Assembly: GCA_944739405.2 (NCBI GenBank)
Contig: OX123209.2
Span: 9,927,217-9,991,216 of the forward strand
Direction of reading: 5' to 3'
From: Euclidia mi
Taxonomy: Eukaryota; Arthropoda; Insecta; Lepidoptera; Erebidae
Length of the DNA: 64,000 nucleotides
Positions 51,560 through 62,909 of the stretch are shown here, one piece after another. Position 1 is the first letter of the stretch. Each line of letters starts with the position of its first letter. Below the pieces are notes generated by a model. It did not search any database and was not told the DNA's origin. It was given only the letters and a program-made list of their open reading frames with translations. Made by a program: the position numbers and the translations under genes.

Positions 51560-52202
51560 CAAAGGATTCAGTTAGAATAGGGGGCGCGGGCGAAACAATT
51601 TCATTAGACAAAATTCTGATTCTAGTTGTGTTTGGATTGGATTGCTGAGGTAGCTGTATAACGGAGGGTTATTGCGTGATCTTAGTTATATTGTCAATTA
51701 TTGCTTCAGATTGAGCAATTTCGGAATCTAGGTTTGGATCATAATATGTCCTATGTAACGATAAAGGTTCCGAATATGAAGTAAAAGAAGAAAAAAATAC
51801 GAGTAGGCCCCGGGCCTGTGGGACTGCATGATAGAAATGTGAAGGAGACGAAACAGATATCGATGATGAATGACGATTCTGATTTAGACTACGTCACCGT
51901 TGTATAAACATACCATCGATTTGGTGCATAAAACTTAATCTTTCGTCTTCTGGCAATTGTCTTAGCTTATTTGCTTATATTTTTCCATATCGATCACAGT
52001 CATCTTCTTTTTCTTGGGTATTATTCCGGCATAATGCTTGGTTTAGAGTAGCGAGACTTTCTTTAATAAAGCTTTCAGCTTGTTAGCTCGGGCGGATTAT
52101 TACGGCGCCGTTTCGTTGTTGTGAGTTTTTCATCACTCGGTGTCAAAGGGTCGACGTTTTCCTGGTTGTCTTCTAGGGAATCTTGAACGCTGCTGTCCTA
52201 AA
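51560..52202 (-). pseudogene. MADF/BESS-like partner of Harbinger 2
   Basis: The minus strand, after an acceptor-like TTTTTAG at about 52203, reads SSVQDSLEDNQENVDPLTP, then TTTKRRRNNPP and, past frameshifts, a LRQLPEDERLSFMHQID segment that resembles a BESS motif. Its upstream MADF-like exon is probably 59930-60060. Harbinger families commonly pair the transposase with such a DNA-binding protein. Its position inside a transposase intron is unusual. Confidence 0.45.
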
Positions 52203-53581
52203 AATGAAATATGTGTGAATAAATATATTTTTTTTGTTTCAGATTCCAAACAGTATTGAGGAATGGTTGAAAATTGAAAATGGATCCAGCAGTAAATTTC
52301 CTCGGGTCTTTAGATGGAAAACATATCGTTATGCAGGCACCTTTTCACTCAGGATCAACGTTCTACAACTATAAGAAAAGTTTTAGTATCGTACTTATGG
52401 CACTAGTAGATAGCAACTACAATTCGCTTATTGCGTAGGTTACGCAATTTCCTACCAACTGCCAGTAAAATTGCACTTGCACAATATTTGCTTCTGCTCG
52501 TAATTGACTACGCTGATGTCAGCTATCTTGACCTCTCTGAGGAGCAGTTAGACAAACTTGAGCGTCTTCAAAACTTTTGCATACGTTTCATATTTGGACT
52601 GCGCAAATATGATCATGTTTCAGAATTTCGCAACAGACTCAAGTGGCTCCCGATTCGTCTTCGCCGGAATACTAACATTCTTACCTTATTGTATAATATC
52701 TTGTTTAAGGCGAGGTTGCAGTACAGTGCGTAGCTCGACCTCACCCCCCGCAAAAACAAAAACACGGCGGTGGCGTCAGCGAGTGAGCGGGGGGAGGGGA
52801 GGGGGGAGGCGGTTTCGTGTGTACGTGTGCCACAGCGCAACGTAAAAAAAACCGTAGATGAGTTATGCGAACTTCAAAAGTGGCACATTAAAAACAGGCT
52901 AAATGCCTCATTTGGCTTTAGTCGCGTACGCGCTGCGGTCGGAAGCGCTCGCTCTTTTACTCGCGTGTGTGTACGTTACATTTGAAAATGCCGTCGTGTG
53001 TAATGAGATTTTGCACAAACTATAGTAGGAAAATGACTAAAAGTTATGGAATTACTTCTCATTCATGAGTATTACAATATTTCAACGTTTTATTTACAAT
53101 TTATAATAAATTCAGTATCACAAATAAAAGAGTGATTAAAAAAATTGGCATTTAGCGAGTGTAAAAGAGAAGCAGTATTGTGCGTGTTCAAAGACTAAAA
53201 AACAAAGTATCCAGATGGGACATTCGTAATAATAAAATACTGATGTGTGTTTTTGTCAAGTAATAAAAGTGATTTGAGGCTGAATCAACACAATATATTA
53301 TTATTATAGAAATACAAAATAATACGTAAGTTACAAACATTGACGGATGATCAAAGTCCATTCAATTGTTCTTGTTTTTCTCCTGTTAGTATTAAACAAC
53401 TAAGTAGATTGTACTACACAGTTTTCGTTGCTGACCTGTGCTGCCGACCCACCGTACCCCTGGCAGTACCCCTGGGGTTATGGTGGGTCTTTCAAAGCTT
53501 AACCGTACTCCCAGATAATATTGTTGTGTAATTAGTTTATTAATTTCAGTTCGTTAATTTCAAGTTCTACTATTTTGTGGG

Positions 53582-54387
53582 ATCATTCCCAGTATAGTAG
53601 TAGTATTGAACAATTCTATGATAGAACTGTCCTAATTCTATTAGCACAACTTGATGAGGAGAGCAGAACTAATGGGATAAGTAATAAGAAATGTCCAAGT
53701 CTACTTCTTGTATGTTTTTACAAGGGTATTCAATAGAACTAAAGGAAATGATCCGTAGTGTCACGACATCGCGCTCATATATCCGAATGAATATGTTTTG
53801 TAGACGTTCATTTGTTTAATGTGTAAAACAAATGAACGTCTACAAAACAAATGAACGCCTACAAAACAAATAAACGTCTACAAAACAAATGACTTACAGA
53901 AAGTGATCAGCTATCGATAGTGATTGCAGAAAACAGGTACATTTGATTTTCAACCTCATTGACATTAGTCAGAATTTATAATTTTATTACCCTAATATTG
54001 CCAGAAAGCGAGAAAAAACAAAAAAAAAAGTTTGTCATGAATTGGCAATAAGGTCGAAAATCACATGCACCTGTTTTTTGCAATCACTATCGATAGTTGA
54101 TCACTTTCTGGTAGTTATTTGTTTTGTAGACGTTCATTTGTTTTGTAGATGTTCATTTGTTTTGTAGACGTTCAATTGTTTTGTAGACGTTCATTCGTTT
54201 AACACATTTTTATACATACATATTTATTCGGATATGTGAGCGCGATGTTGTGACACTACCCTTGTAAAACATACATAAAACTAGTGGTAAATTTCCTATA
54301 ACTGTTTCCCATTAGTTCCCAGTGGGAAAAAAAGTATCACTAGTTCTATCATAGAACTGTTCAATAGAACTAGTGGGAATGATCCGA
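53582..54387. repeat. Inverted repeat layer 2 (~48-bp arms)
   Basis: GATCATTCCCA..GAACAATTCTATGATAG (from 53582) is mirrored by CTATCATAGAACTGTTC..GGGAATGATC (to 54387). It sits inside layer 1 and encloses layer 3. Confidence 0.8.
53757..54257. mobile_element. MITE with 19-bp minisatellite in its arms (layer 3)
   Basis: Ends AGTGTCACGACATCGCGCTC and its near-complement, next to TA-like bases. Each arm contains several 19-bp units (AATGAACGTCTACAAAAC and complement; about three to four per side) and a shared AGTGATCA..ATCGATAG block. No ORF. Confidence 0.85.
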
Positions 54388-54737
54388 CAGCGCAAGGATG
54401 ATGATGATGACGGGTCTTCAACAGTACCACAGATTATACCTATAATATACAAAGCATTATAACCATTAGCAGTAATACCTAAACGTTTTATTCTCTAATT
54501 TATCTCCTTGTTGCACTATATCATCGTACTAGCGCTTGTCTTCGCTTGTCTAAAAATACAAAAACGTAAGTAGTAAGTCATTATCTTACGGGAGATAACA
54601 CTGTTCAGTTTAATGTCCACGTAGCACGTTGGTACAACACTACGAGCATTTCAGCGAGGAGTACGGTTAAGCTTTAAAAGACCCACCATACCCCCCGGGG
54701 TACTGCCAGGGCTACGGTGGGTCCGCAGCGCACAGTT

Positions 54738-55845
54738 TTTATATTAACGTACCTACTGTTTTAGGTTTCCATTGAATGAAATGAGAAGAATAAAATGTAC
54801 TTTTTTAATAAATGTTATAAATAAATCACATCGACTTTTTATTTCCCTACCTTAAATGAATTAATCAAATTTACTTTGAGGCGAATTAAATTTACTCAAG
54901 ACAGACAAAGTGATCATGTCGCATCTGAGTCAAATTATTGTTTGTGAAACGGTCAGCATGATGTCACAATGCGCGTCGGTCCAGAGAGTATATGTTTATC
55001 TCTATTTCGCGCTTGCGATTAGATGAGCTATCTCACTTACACTTCTTAGTGTGTCGTTTTGACATATTTATATTAGTGTGCGTACGCTTTTCGCGATGCG
55101 TGCCACTCGTAAGCTCCGTCATGTTACCAGAGGCCCTAGCCAAACGGCATTCACTCTGATATCTACTTTCGTTAACGCTTGGTTGCCATGACAACATAAG
55201 GAATTTCTTCTTCGTTGAGAACCTTATTGCTAACGTGATATAACGAAGGCTTATGTCATTTCTATACATTTTAGCACTTGGCGATTAGCGATATCGTTAA
55301 TCGAATGCCATTTGGCTAAGGGGGCTTATCAGTAACCTGTCTACGGTTTCTTACTAGTATGTCTATGGTTTGAACGATTGAGTTTGGGATACAAATTACT
55401 TTGTACTTTTGCGAAAACGAACATGCGGGTGTGGAGGGAGATTTTGCGGAGCAACGACGTACGTCCGCCCTCAATCACGCCTAGACAGGCACTGATGAAC
55501 GGCCGGCGAGCGATATAATGCCAACATTTTGACTATTTTTTTTCTTAGAGAAAAATGATAACGAAATTACGAAATCTGTTTTTACCATTTATTTTAAAAT
55601 AAAGAGCTGTTTCTATTGATAATACTTTCATATAAATTCATTATAGAATCTCTAAGCAGTACACGTTTAAAATTGTGATTTAGTGCCATGTTTGACATTT
55701 ATTTTTATCGAGCCAATCATTCCAAATCGTGTTTCTATCTTTACGATTTACTAGAAGATAATTTCAACTTTTATATTTTAATTTTTATTCATTAAAAATA
55801 TCATAGTTCATGGGACTTTCAGACGTTCAAAAATCTTAAAAAGTT
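54738..55845. other. Non-coding right half of the TTAA element
   Basis: Short ORFs only (minus 55033-55269), with no recognised motif. Confidence 0.3.
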
Positions 55846-56249
55846 CTGCAACCTCGCCTTAATCCCAGTACTCCTTTTTATCTCAAAGAACGTTTTAAGT
55901 TCCTTAATGACGCACATGTGAGGTCCTTGAGGTCGTCTAAAAATTTGACGCTGGAGATACCAACGCATTCACCAAATTTCTTTAGCAAATCATTTACTGA
56001 ACAGGCTGCGCGACTGTGGAATGCATTACCACTAGAGATTCGGAAAGCAAAATCCTTAAACATTTTTAAAAGCATGTTAAAAAAGCACTTCCTGTCCATT
56101 TAACATCATGCACTGTTCTCCTAGAATGCAGGTCTTACTTTATGAGTAGTATTCACTGTATCTGTATTTTAGCATAGTTATTAGTACATATAATGATATT
56201 ATGAAATATATGACATTCTATCTCGTATAGTTTATAGGTATATATTTAT

Positions 56250-57870
56250 ATACAACGTGTAATGGAAATAACGCACATCCTCAGACACCCCAATTAGAAA
56301 ACCTTGTTACAATCATAATGCATGCATTGAAATATTTTTTTTATTTGCGTAAATAATGTTTTTTAAAGAAAGTATTAACTCAATTAAAAGTGAAAATCGT
56401 GGTCACTCTAAATCTGCGCACGCACACAAACGAAACGGTTGCTATGGTAAACAAACAACAGCGATCTGATAGGAACGAAACACAATACGATATAACAAAA
56501 TGTATGAAATTCAGTCTGTAAACCACACTCTGATAGAGTGGGGTTTACAAAAATGATGTTTGAAAAATTTGTCTGCTACTGTTGATATTACCAAAGTTAT
56601 TATGAGTATTTCTTTCCATCACACTTTTAAGCTATGGTGTGGACAGTCGAATCATTTATTGTTTGTTATTAATATGCACGATCTATTGTTTCTTAACATC
56701 GTAAGTGACTATTGTGACTATCTTAACTTAATCAGATAAAATAAAAGAATATCAATGAGAGAAATAAACAAGAACGGCGTGTTTAAAGTTGTCTTGTGAA
56801 TCTAAATACTTACAATAATAGAATAATAAAATAACTTACAGACTTAAATCACATTTCTTTCGTCCACGTAGCACTTCAGTATTGCCTCACAAATCACATC
56901 TTTTCACTGTTTCAAAAGCAGCTAGTATCTTAATAAATTAACTACTCGGCACTTTTTCTCTCGTCACAATAAACTGGTGATTTAATATTTCTCCACAATG
57001 AGAAAGTCCAGGGGTGACAAGTTAACATCAAGATGATGTTGAACTTTTCACTTTGTTGTTGAATGATTAAATTATACACCATTACACATTTTGTAAACAA
57101 GTAAACTTTTAAAAAGGTTTTCACAGCACTCACTGATAGAATCAGATTGATATTCCCGGTTGTACTTGTCATAACATGTCTAAGCGCATCGCCCGCTGCG
57201 CTTGTCATGTGCCAGCGCGAGCGAGACATTACGTTTCGCTCTTTTCCGTTGTTTATTACCTACGTTAGTGAAAGATAGATGATAGACATTTTGGTGGTCA
57301 ATTGTGTGCTATTGTCTTTTGCCGTCTATTGTGTTGTATTAATGTGTGCGTTTGTGTAAGTCAACGTGAAACCATATAACAAATGCATTTAAAAATAAGC
57401 CGTTCTGCTTTCATTTAAGGTTTATTTTCGAATAGCTCAATTTTTTTTTAAATTGTGTTGTTTTAATGTGTGCGTTTGTGTAAGTCAACGTGGAACCATT
57501 TAACAAATGCATTTAAAAATAAGCCGTTCTGCTTTGGTTTAAGGTTTATTTTCGAATAGCTCAATTTTTTTAAAAATGAGTGACTACAATTTACGTTATT
57601 TTAATTATTTTAAGACTAAAAATAAACAATATTAAAAATGACGGAAATGGATTCAGTTGCCGATTCTGAACAAAGTACTTTCAAGATGTGCATTAAACTT
57701 GTTACATGTTGTATAATAATGTATGTACATATGTGTATGGTCTTTATGTAAAATATGTATGATATATAATATTTATACATTTATGTATTTTCAGTATGTA
57801 TATTAGTTGATATTATTTAATTAATTAACTACACCATCGCCACACTTGATTGTTTACACACCATTTCTGT
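56250..57870. other. Unassigned region with 124-bp tandem duplication
   Basis: 57331-57454 and 57455-57578 are two copies of a 124-bp unit (AATGTGTGCGTTTGTGTAAG..CGAATAGCTCAATTTT) with few differences. At 57638 a short ORF starts MTEMDSVADSEQSTFK, possibly a first exon. No protein family recognised. Confidence 0.5.
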
Positions 57871-57871
57871 C

Positions 57872-58010
57872 CATCCAAAGGTTGCCTGGAAGAGATCGCT
57901 TTTAGCGATAAGGCCGCCATTTGTACATGCTGTAGTATAAGCCAATTAAAAAAATGTGTACTTTTCAATATTATTTGGTGTACAATAAAGAGTATATCTA
58001 TCTATCTTTC
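57872..58010 (+). repeat. LINE 3' tail ending in (TATC)n
   Basis: Same family as 34535-34700: CATCCAAAGGTTGCCTGGAA, GATAAGGCCGCC, GTACAATAAAGAG, then ATCTATCTATCT. Confidence 0.65.
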
Positions 58011-58423
58011 GTTTATGCTGATATAGGCGGTCAGGGTAAAATAAGTGACGGTGGAATATTTCAAAACTGTGAACTATGGCGAAGGATTACATCCAATTCC
58101 TAATTTGTACCACCTCCGCGTCCACTTCCAGGATCGAATAAACCTGTGCCTTACGTTTTTTTAGGTGATGGGGCCTTTTCACTTAACACATCGCTAATGA
58201 AGCCTTATCCTGGCACACACGATTTAGGCACTTCAAAACGTGAATTTAATAGTAAATTATCTAATGCACGAGTGGTGGTAGAAAACAGTTTTGGCATATT
58301 GGCTTCGAAATTTAGGGTCTTTCGAAAACCATTGGTTGTATGCCCTGACAAAGTCTCATTACGATGACTTGTGTTCTACTACACAAGTGTTTAAGAAAAA
58401 GTGACACATTTCGGCCAGTTTAA

Positions 58424-59658
58424 CACGCTCGCTGCGGTGCTATATTTTGCGTACTTTCGTGCAGTGCTATGAGAGGACTAAATAAAAGAGGACTGAATTA
58501 TACAACGAAGGTGTAACCTTCGTTGTATTATTTTACTGGTGCGGTTTGGGGCCTATTGACCTTCTGCGAATAGGAAAACTTTAGATCCGTATTTTTTCGC
58601 GAAATTAGGAAAATATCTGCTGAAAATTGGATCAAACCGGAGCAGAGGATTCATTATTTCCTATTTTGGCTTCACCCGGGGTTCTGATGCCAGATTTCCA
58701 CAAAATCAAAAATAATAAATAGGAGGCGTACAGACCTCCTGTAGCATTAAAACAAAGGTACAGTTAAACATAGGTCTAGAGATGAACCCAATAAAACAGC
58801 ATGGTTATCGATTAGAAATTTAAAAAATGTTTAATTGTAATTTTTCATTACATATGAGAATCATAAATAAATAATATTTTTGTAATTTTTGAAAACTCGT
58901 GATGAAGGAGTTTTAGGAAATTCGACATTTTTTAATACTTGAAAAGAATGATTTGTACTTGGGCTCACAAAAGTTCCAGAGTTTTCTTCTTTTTTATCAA
59001 AATGTGTAATCTTGCAGCGTTTTGGGGTTATTTCACAGTTATCAAGGGATGTAGATTGTTCTGCAGTTATATCTAGAGTAGAAGGACTGATGGTTATATC
59101 TTCTAAAATTTTAATTTTACTTGAACTCACCGAGCTTTCTGTTATTTTCTTATAAACCCGACGATACTTTGGTTTCAAGCTATCCTTTTTCTGTTCTGGT
59201 TCATTTGAATTTTGTGCTACCAGTTGAAGCATTCTTCTGCACCGTTTTTCTCCAGACATAAATGATACAAAATGATTTATGTAATGTGAAATTATGCACC
59301 CACGTGTGTGTTGTAAACAAAACTGTATACATCACTATTACGAACTACATTTTTCAGGTGCGGTAGGGGGCTAATGCGCCCCACCCACTATAAGAGGCAT
59401 TTAGACCTCCTAACCGCACTGAATTATGTTTTTTCATATGCAGTGCGTTAGGGGGTCTAAAGACCTCTTACTCACACTTTTTATTACATTCAATAGTACT
59501 ACGTTCTAACATAAATCGAAAAATGTATTTATCTCTCTCTTACACCTATTAATCTAAAAGTTATAGGCTCCGCACCAGAGCGAAAGAACAGTATTTTCAC
59601 CCGCACTGTGCGGAAGAACTTGCAAGGGGTCTACAGACCTCTTAACGCAGCGAGCGTG
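58424..59658. mobile_element. Small piggyBac element carrying one ORF
   Basis: Ends CACGCTCGCTGCG and CGCAGCGAGCGTG, with TTAA at 58420-58423 and 59659-59662. Subterminal palindromes of the GGTCTAAAGACC type recur (59395-59475, 59620-59640), and a 13-bp hairpin ATACAACGAAGGT/ACCTTCGTTGTAT lies near 58500. No transposase. It splits the second Harbinger transposase. Confidence 0.9.
58861..59259 (-). CDS. Unknown ORF inside piggyBac element
   Basis: 132 residues, intact, from MSGEKRCRRMLQLVAQN. It is basic at the start, with KYRRVYKKI, many Ser/Thr, and SPSTLDITAEQSTSLD in the middle. No recognised fold and no transposase residues. It fills most of the space between the piggyBac ends, so it is either captured cargo or an element protein of unknown role. 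Compare 20929-21288, a similar-sized Ser-rich basic ORF behind the same type of terminus. Confidence 0.5.
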   Translation of the reverse strand: MSGEKRCRRMLQLVAQNSNEPEQKKDSLKPKYRRVYKKITESSVSSSKIKILEDITISPSTLDITAEQSTSLDNCEITPKRCKITHFDKKEENSGTFVSPSTNHSFQVLKNVEFPKTPSSRVFKNYKNIIYL

Positions 59659-59929
59659 TTAAACACCACCGAGTACGATTGACGTGTATAACAATGATGA
59701 TATTCGTATGCAAGATGGTTCTTGGAGATCAGAAATTAAAGATACATGCGCTATACGCGATTTGTCGCAGGTACCGCGTAGACCAAGTTTGACTGCAATT
59801 GAAATTAGAGAAGTATTCACTAAATATTTTACACCTAATATAGGTATATAAGTTTCCAACCTTCACATGTCGACAACTTCGTAGATCCTAATGTAACTAC
59901 TATTATTACTAATTAATAAATAAACTTAC

Positions 59930-60060
59930 TTGGTGTAATGTGTCCGTGGTTTTTCTTACTGACAACCCTTCGCCGAGAAAAGAATCCATATAAGAATACG
60001 CAAACCAAATGGGTTTGTATTCAGTGTGTTTCATATCACATATTCTGTAAACTAACAACA
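59930..60060 (-). pseudogene. MADF-like exon of Harbinger 2
   Basis: On minus, after acceptor TTTACAG, CDMKHTEYKPIWFAYSYM.. and a donor GTAAGT at about 59930. The YKPxWFAY segment resembles the end of MADF domains. It would precede the BESS-like part at 51560-52202. Confidence 0.4.
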
Positions 60061-60287
60061 CTCCCCTCAACAGTGGAATCCTTTTAAATTTATTAAAATA
60101 TTGTCGGCTTTCTCCGCTTACCGTGTCAAAGGGCATGCCGCCTTTTTAAAATAGTGCATTTTTACCGTCAAGCGAGCCAAAAGCGGTACACAAAGGCATG
60201 TTTACGATCAACAGATAATATCGATTTTTTTAATTTTAACATGACATGTTACAAACTAGAATGATAGCCTGCTAGGCTACTAGGCCA

Positions 60288-60545
60288 ATGATAGCCTAGT
60301 GAAGATACCAATGGACTGCCGTGCTGAGGGTGTCGGGTTCGAATCCACGGCGCGCATCAATAATAATACATACATAATAATAAAATAAGACTTTTCCAAG
60401 TTAAGTGCGTAATAAATAGTTAATAACCGCTTGCCCTGTGTCTCGGGGAGCACGTTAAACCGTCGGACCGATGATGATCTTTGACAGTCGTTACGCGGAG
60501 TCAGTACCCTCAAATAAACTGCTTCTAGTCTAAACCATGGAATGA
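60288..60545 (+). repeat. tRNA-derived SINE family 2
   Basis: A-box-like TAGCCTAGTG, B box GGTTCGAATCC at about 60338, GGCGCGCATCA, body with ATCTTTGACAGTCGTTACG, and T/A-rich tail. Confidence 0.8.
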
Positions 60546-60864
60546 TTTTATTTATTAACAGCAAATTAAAACATAAATTTACACAAAAGTGACGTTTTAG
60601 GGGTTTAGCTACCGATATTGTATCAGATAAACAATAACATAAAATATCGATAGAAACAGTACGCCAGTGAATACCATTTGTTACATCTCTAATTATTTAC
60701 CTATTTGATTTAAGAATTTACAATTTGCCTACTTGAACACTCAGTCTTTTGCTAGCTTTCCTTTTTTTAGACTTCCGCGTGAAATAGTTAATTCGTTAGA
60801 TATGTCATATTCAAACCCTGAATATTTTAACATGTTGATGTGCTTAGGTAGGAGTGAATGCAAT

Positions 60865-61490
60865 TATGCAGGTGCTCGTAGGGAGTACGAGGAACGGTAG
60901 GTATGCCAGACAGCGGGGTCTACCGTGCCGTCGGAGGGCACTTTTCAATGGCTTCACCACCGGGTGTACAACACGGGCAATGCTCGCGATGATTCGAATC
61001 GCAATCATGGTGGCAGACCACGAAGTAGCGACGGTGTAGTGGAACAGGTGTTATAATTATTCGCTGAGGATCCCACGCAGAGTACCAGGAGTGCGGCACG
61101 TGATCTGGGCACCAGTAACGCGCGAGCGTGGAGGATATTAAAAGAAGACGGACAGCATCCTTTCCACTACCACCGTGTTCAATCACTTATGCCGTCGGAC
61201 TATGCCCACAGAACACAATACTGCAACTGCCTACTTGGCAAAGTAGAAGAGGATGCTACATTCTTGGAGCGCGTGTTATTTACCGACGAATATTCATCTG
61301 TGCGGACGGGTGTTTTCAACTGTCACAATGAACACGTCTGGGCTGTTGGAAATCCACACGTGATGAAAGAAAGCCATTTTCAACATCGTTCGGGCATCAA
61401 TGTGTGGGCGGGAATCCTCGGCGACCGTATTATTGGTCCACATTTTTTAAATGAAACCATTAACGGTACTGGACTCTTTTGATGCTTCGA
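60865..61490 (+). pseudogene. Tc1/IS630-like transposase fragment
   Basis: Frames combine to give an N-terminal ARREYEER-like segment, a Gly-rich RNHGGRPRSSDG linker, ARDLGTSNARAWRILKEDG (HTH), HPFHYHRVQSLMPSDY and FLERVLFTDEYSSVRTG with the first catalytic Asp, then GINVWAGILGDRIIGPHF. The second catalytic Asp and the rest are gone; at 61490 the reading runs into other sequence. At least three frameshifts. Confidence 0.7.
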
Positions 61491-61789
61491 AAAATGCCGA
61501 CAACGTCTGGACCGGGTCTGGACATCGCGTCCCCTACAACGGCTATCGCGGCCTTTGTAGGGTTGCCACTTACAGGAACGAAATAAAACATTTTATGAGA
61601 CGGTGTCACTGTCACTCAAGGCCTACATTTTGCCCAGGAATATTTTTGAGGTGTGAAGCTGACATATGTCACCCCAAAAACAATTGTGTCACCCGAATGA
61701 CGTCGGATATCACACCAAAACCAAATATTGCGGGGTTGGGTTTCTCTACGGTTTTGGGTATTAGTGTGAAGCCCGAGTTTCACCAATTC

Positions 61790-62240
61790 AACGGAGGTCA
61801 TCCAATGTCCTCGGGGGCACCCGATGTTGCCGGAAGTCATGCAATGGCATCGGGGATCACCCAATGTCGTCGGGCTCGCTCAATGTCGTCGGGGTTCTTC
61901 AAGTCGATGGGGGTCACCCAAAGTCCAGCACCAAATCTTGTCGGGGTCATCAAATGTTGTCCGGGGCCACCCAATGGTGTCGGGGTTCACCCAAGGGCGT
62001 CGGGGTCATCGGAGTTCATCCAATGCCATTGGAGGTCATCTTATGTCGTCAGTGGGAACCCACTGTTTTAGAGGGTCATCCGATGTCGTAAGGAGCCATC
62101 TTATGTCATCGGGGTCATCAACCAAATGTTGCCGAGCGTCACCCAATGTCTTAGGGGTCATCTTGTGTCATCAGGGTCAACCGATGTCGTCTGGCTCCCC
62201 TCTTTGGGGGTCATACAATATCGTAGGGGGTCATCATCAT
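61790..62240 (+). repeat. Minisatellite, ~20-bp unit
   Basis: About 22 degenerate units around CAATGTCGTCGGGGTCACC, with 19-20-base spacing (CAATG or CGATG at 61803, 61822, 61842, 61862, 61881). G-rich on the plus strand. It follows the Tc1-like fragment. ORFs through it are by-products. Confidence 0.85.
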
Positions 62241-62244
62241 ATTA

Positions 62245-62630
62245 ATAATGCAATTATGAAGTGTTTCTAATATTGTTCTGTAATAGTGAAACCGCGATTA
62301 TATCCGGATACAGTAGTATAATTTCAATAATAATCTCAATAAATAGACTATTTTGAAAATGTGTATTTAATAAATGACATTTTGAAATATTGTTGTGAAT
62401 TTTGGTAAAAGATTTGTGTTTGTCATTTGTTTCTTGTTTACATTTAGCGAAAGCCCTAAGCATATGAAGTGTAGGTATTGTGTTGATGTTCGTTCGATCC
62501 TTTAAAGAAGCAGTACGTATCTTGATTGTAGATTTGCTGTCCTATTAATCTACCATGTATATGAAATAGATAGACTACAATACTAATAACTGTATTTTAA
62601 ATTGCGGCAACTTTATCTTAATTTATAAAT
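62245..62630. other. AT-rich spacer
   Basis: Nothing recognised. Confidence 0.3.
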
Positions 62631-62639
62631 TAGACTATT

Positions 62640-62907
62640 TTCCAGGAAATTTATATCTGAATCATCTGATGCAGTAGAGGCTACTGAAGCTGCAGGCTTG
62701 TCTATAAAACCTTTAATCGAAACAAATGCATTGACCCCAGATTTATCATTCGAAAGCAACGAAAATGAAATGGAGGACAAATCAACAAATACCATTAATG
62801 CATCATTAAACAAAGAAGATTACATCCATGGATGTTATAAGTTTTCAATGTTAATAGCAAAATATTTGTGCAAGCTACAAGGAGAACGACGGCACAACTG
62901 TATGCGA
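62640..62907 (+). CDS. Unknown exon-like ORF
   Basis: After a TTTTCCAG-like acceptor (62638-62646) the frame reads ISESSDAVEATEAAG, Ser/Glu-rich sequence, then GCYKFSMLIAKYLCKLQG and ERRHNCMR before a stop. The acidic linker plus a short helix resembles the end of MADF/Myb-like transposon proteins, but this is a guess. Confidence 0.35.
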
Positions 62908-62909
62908 TA

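Larger units (their letters stand above)
53436..54735. repeat. Inverted repeat layer 1 (~75-bp arms)
   Basis: GACCCACCGTACCCCTGGCA..AAGCTTAACCGTACTCC (53436-53512) is mirrored at 54657-54735. The GGGGTAC/CCACC-rich arms would form a strong cruciform. Confidence 0.8.
52709..55858. mobile_element. TTAA-flanked element, GGCGAGGTTGCAG ends
   Basis: Ends GGCGAGGTTGCAG and CTGCAACCTCGCC with TTAA on both sides (52705-52708, 55859-55862). It cuts the retroelement ORF exactly. 3150 bp without a recognisable transposase. TTAA targets suggest piggyBac mobilisation. It contains the concentric inverted repeats listed next. Confidence 0.85.
52431..56103 (+). pseudogene. Jockey/CR1-like retroelement C-terminus, split
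   Basis: First part (52431-52708) RRLRNFLPTASKIALAQ, IDYADVSYLDLSEEQL, RLQNFCIRFIFGLRKYDHV and LKWLPIRLRR. Second part (55863-56103) FYLKERFKFLNDAHVRSLRS and EQAARLWNALPLEIRKAKS. Joining at the TTAA gives the usual C-terminal order. 5'-truncated; no catalytic RT box remains. Its 3' UTR probably runs to about 56250. Confidence 0.85.
50999..59850 (+). pseudogene. Second Harbinger transposase, in four pieces
   Basis: Piece 1 (50999-51237): VDFEYLLQKVSSIISKTDTQF, AGIRLAITLRFLA, frameshift, donor GTAAGT. Piece 2 (52244-52427): after acceptor TTTCAG, LGSLDGKHIVMQAPFHSG (first catalytic Asp) and MALVDSNYN. Piece 3 (58017-58366): GKISDGGIFQNCELW (Asp), KPVPYVFLGDGAF, MKPYPG and ARVVVENSFGILASKFRVF (Glu). 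Piece 4 (59663-59850): TIDVYNNDDIRMQDGSWRSEI. Between 2 and 3 lies a Jockey/CR1-like element with nested insertions; between 3 and 4 a piggyBac element. Confidence 0.8.

Noticed and set aside
53757..54257. CRISPR-like array (repeated 19-bp units)
   Set aside because: Units are head-to-tail without unique spacers, in inverted arms of a MITE, in an insect genome.
61451..62270. Three long overlapping ORFs as Gly/Ser-rich proteins
   Set aside because: They are frames through a 20-bp minisatellite and not genes.
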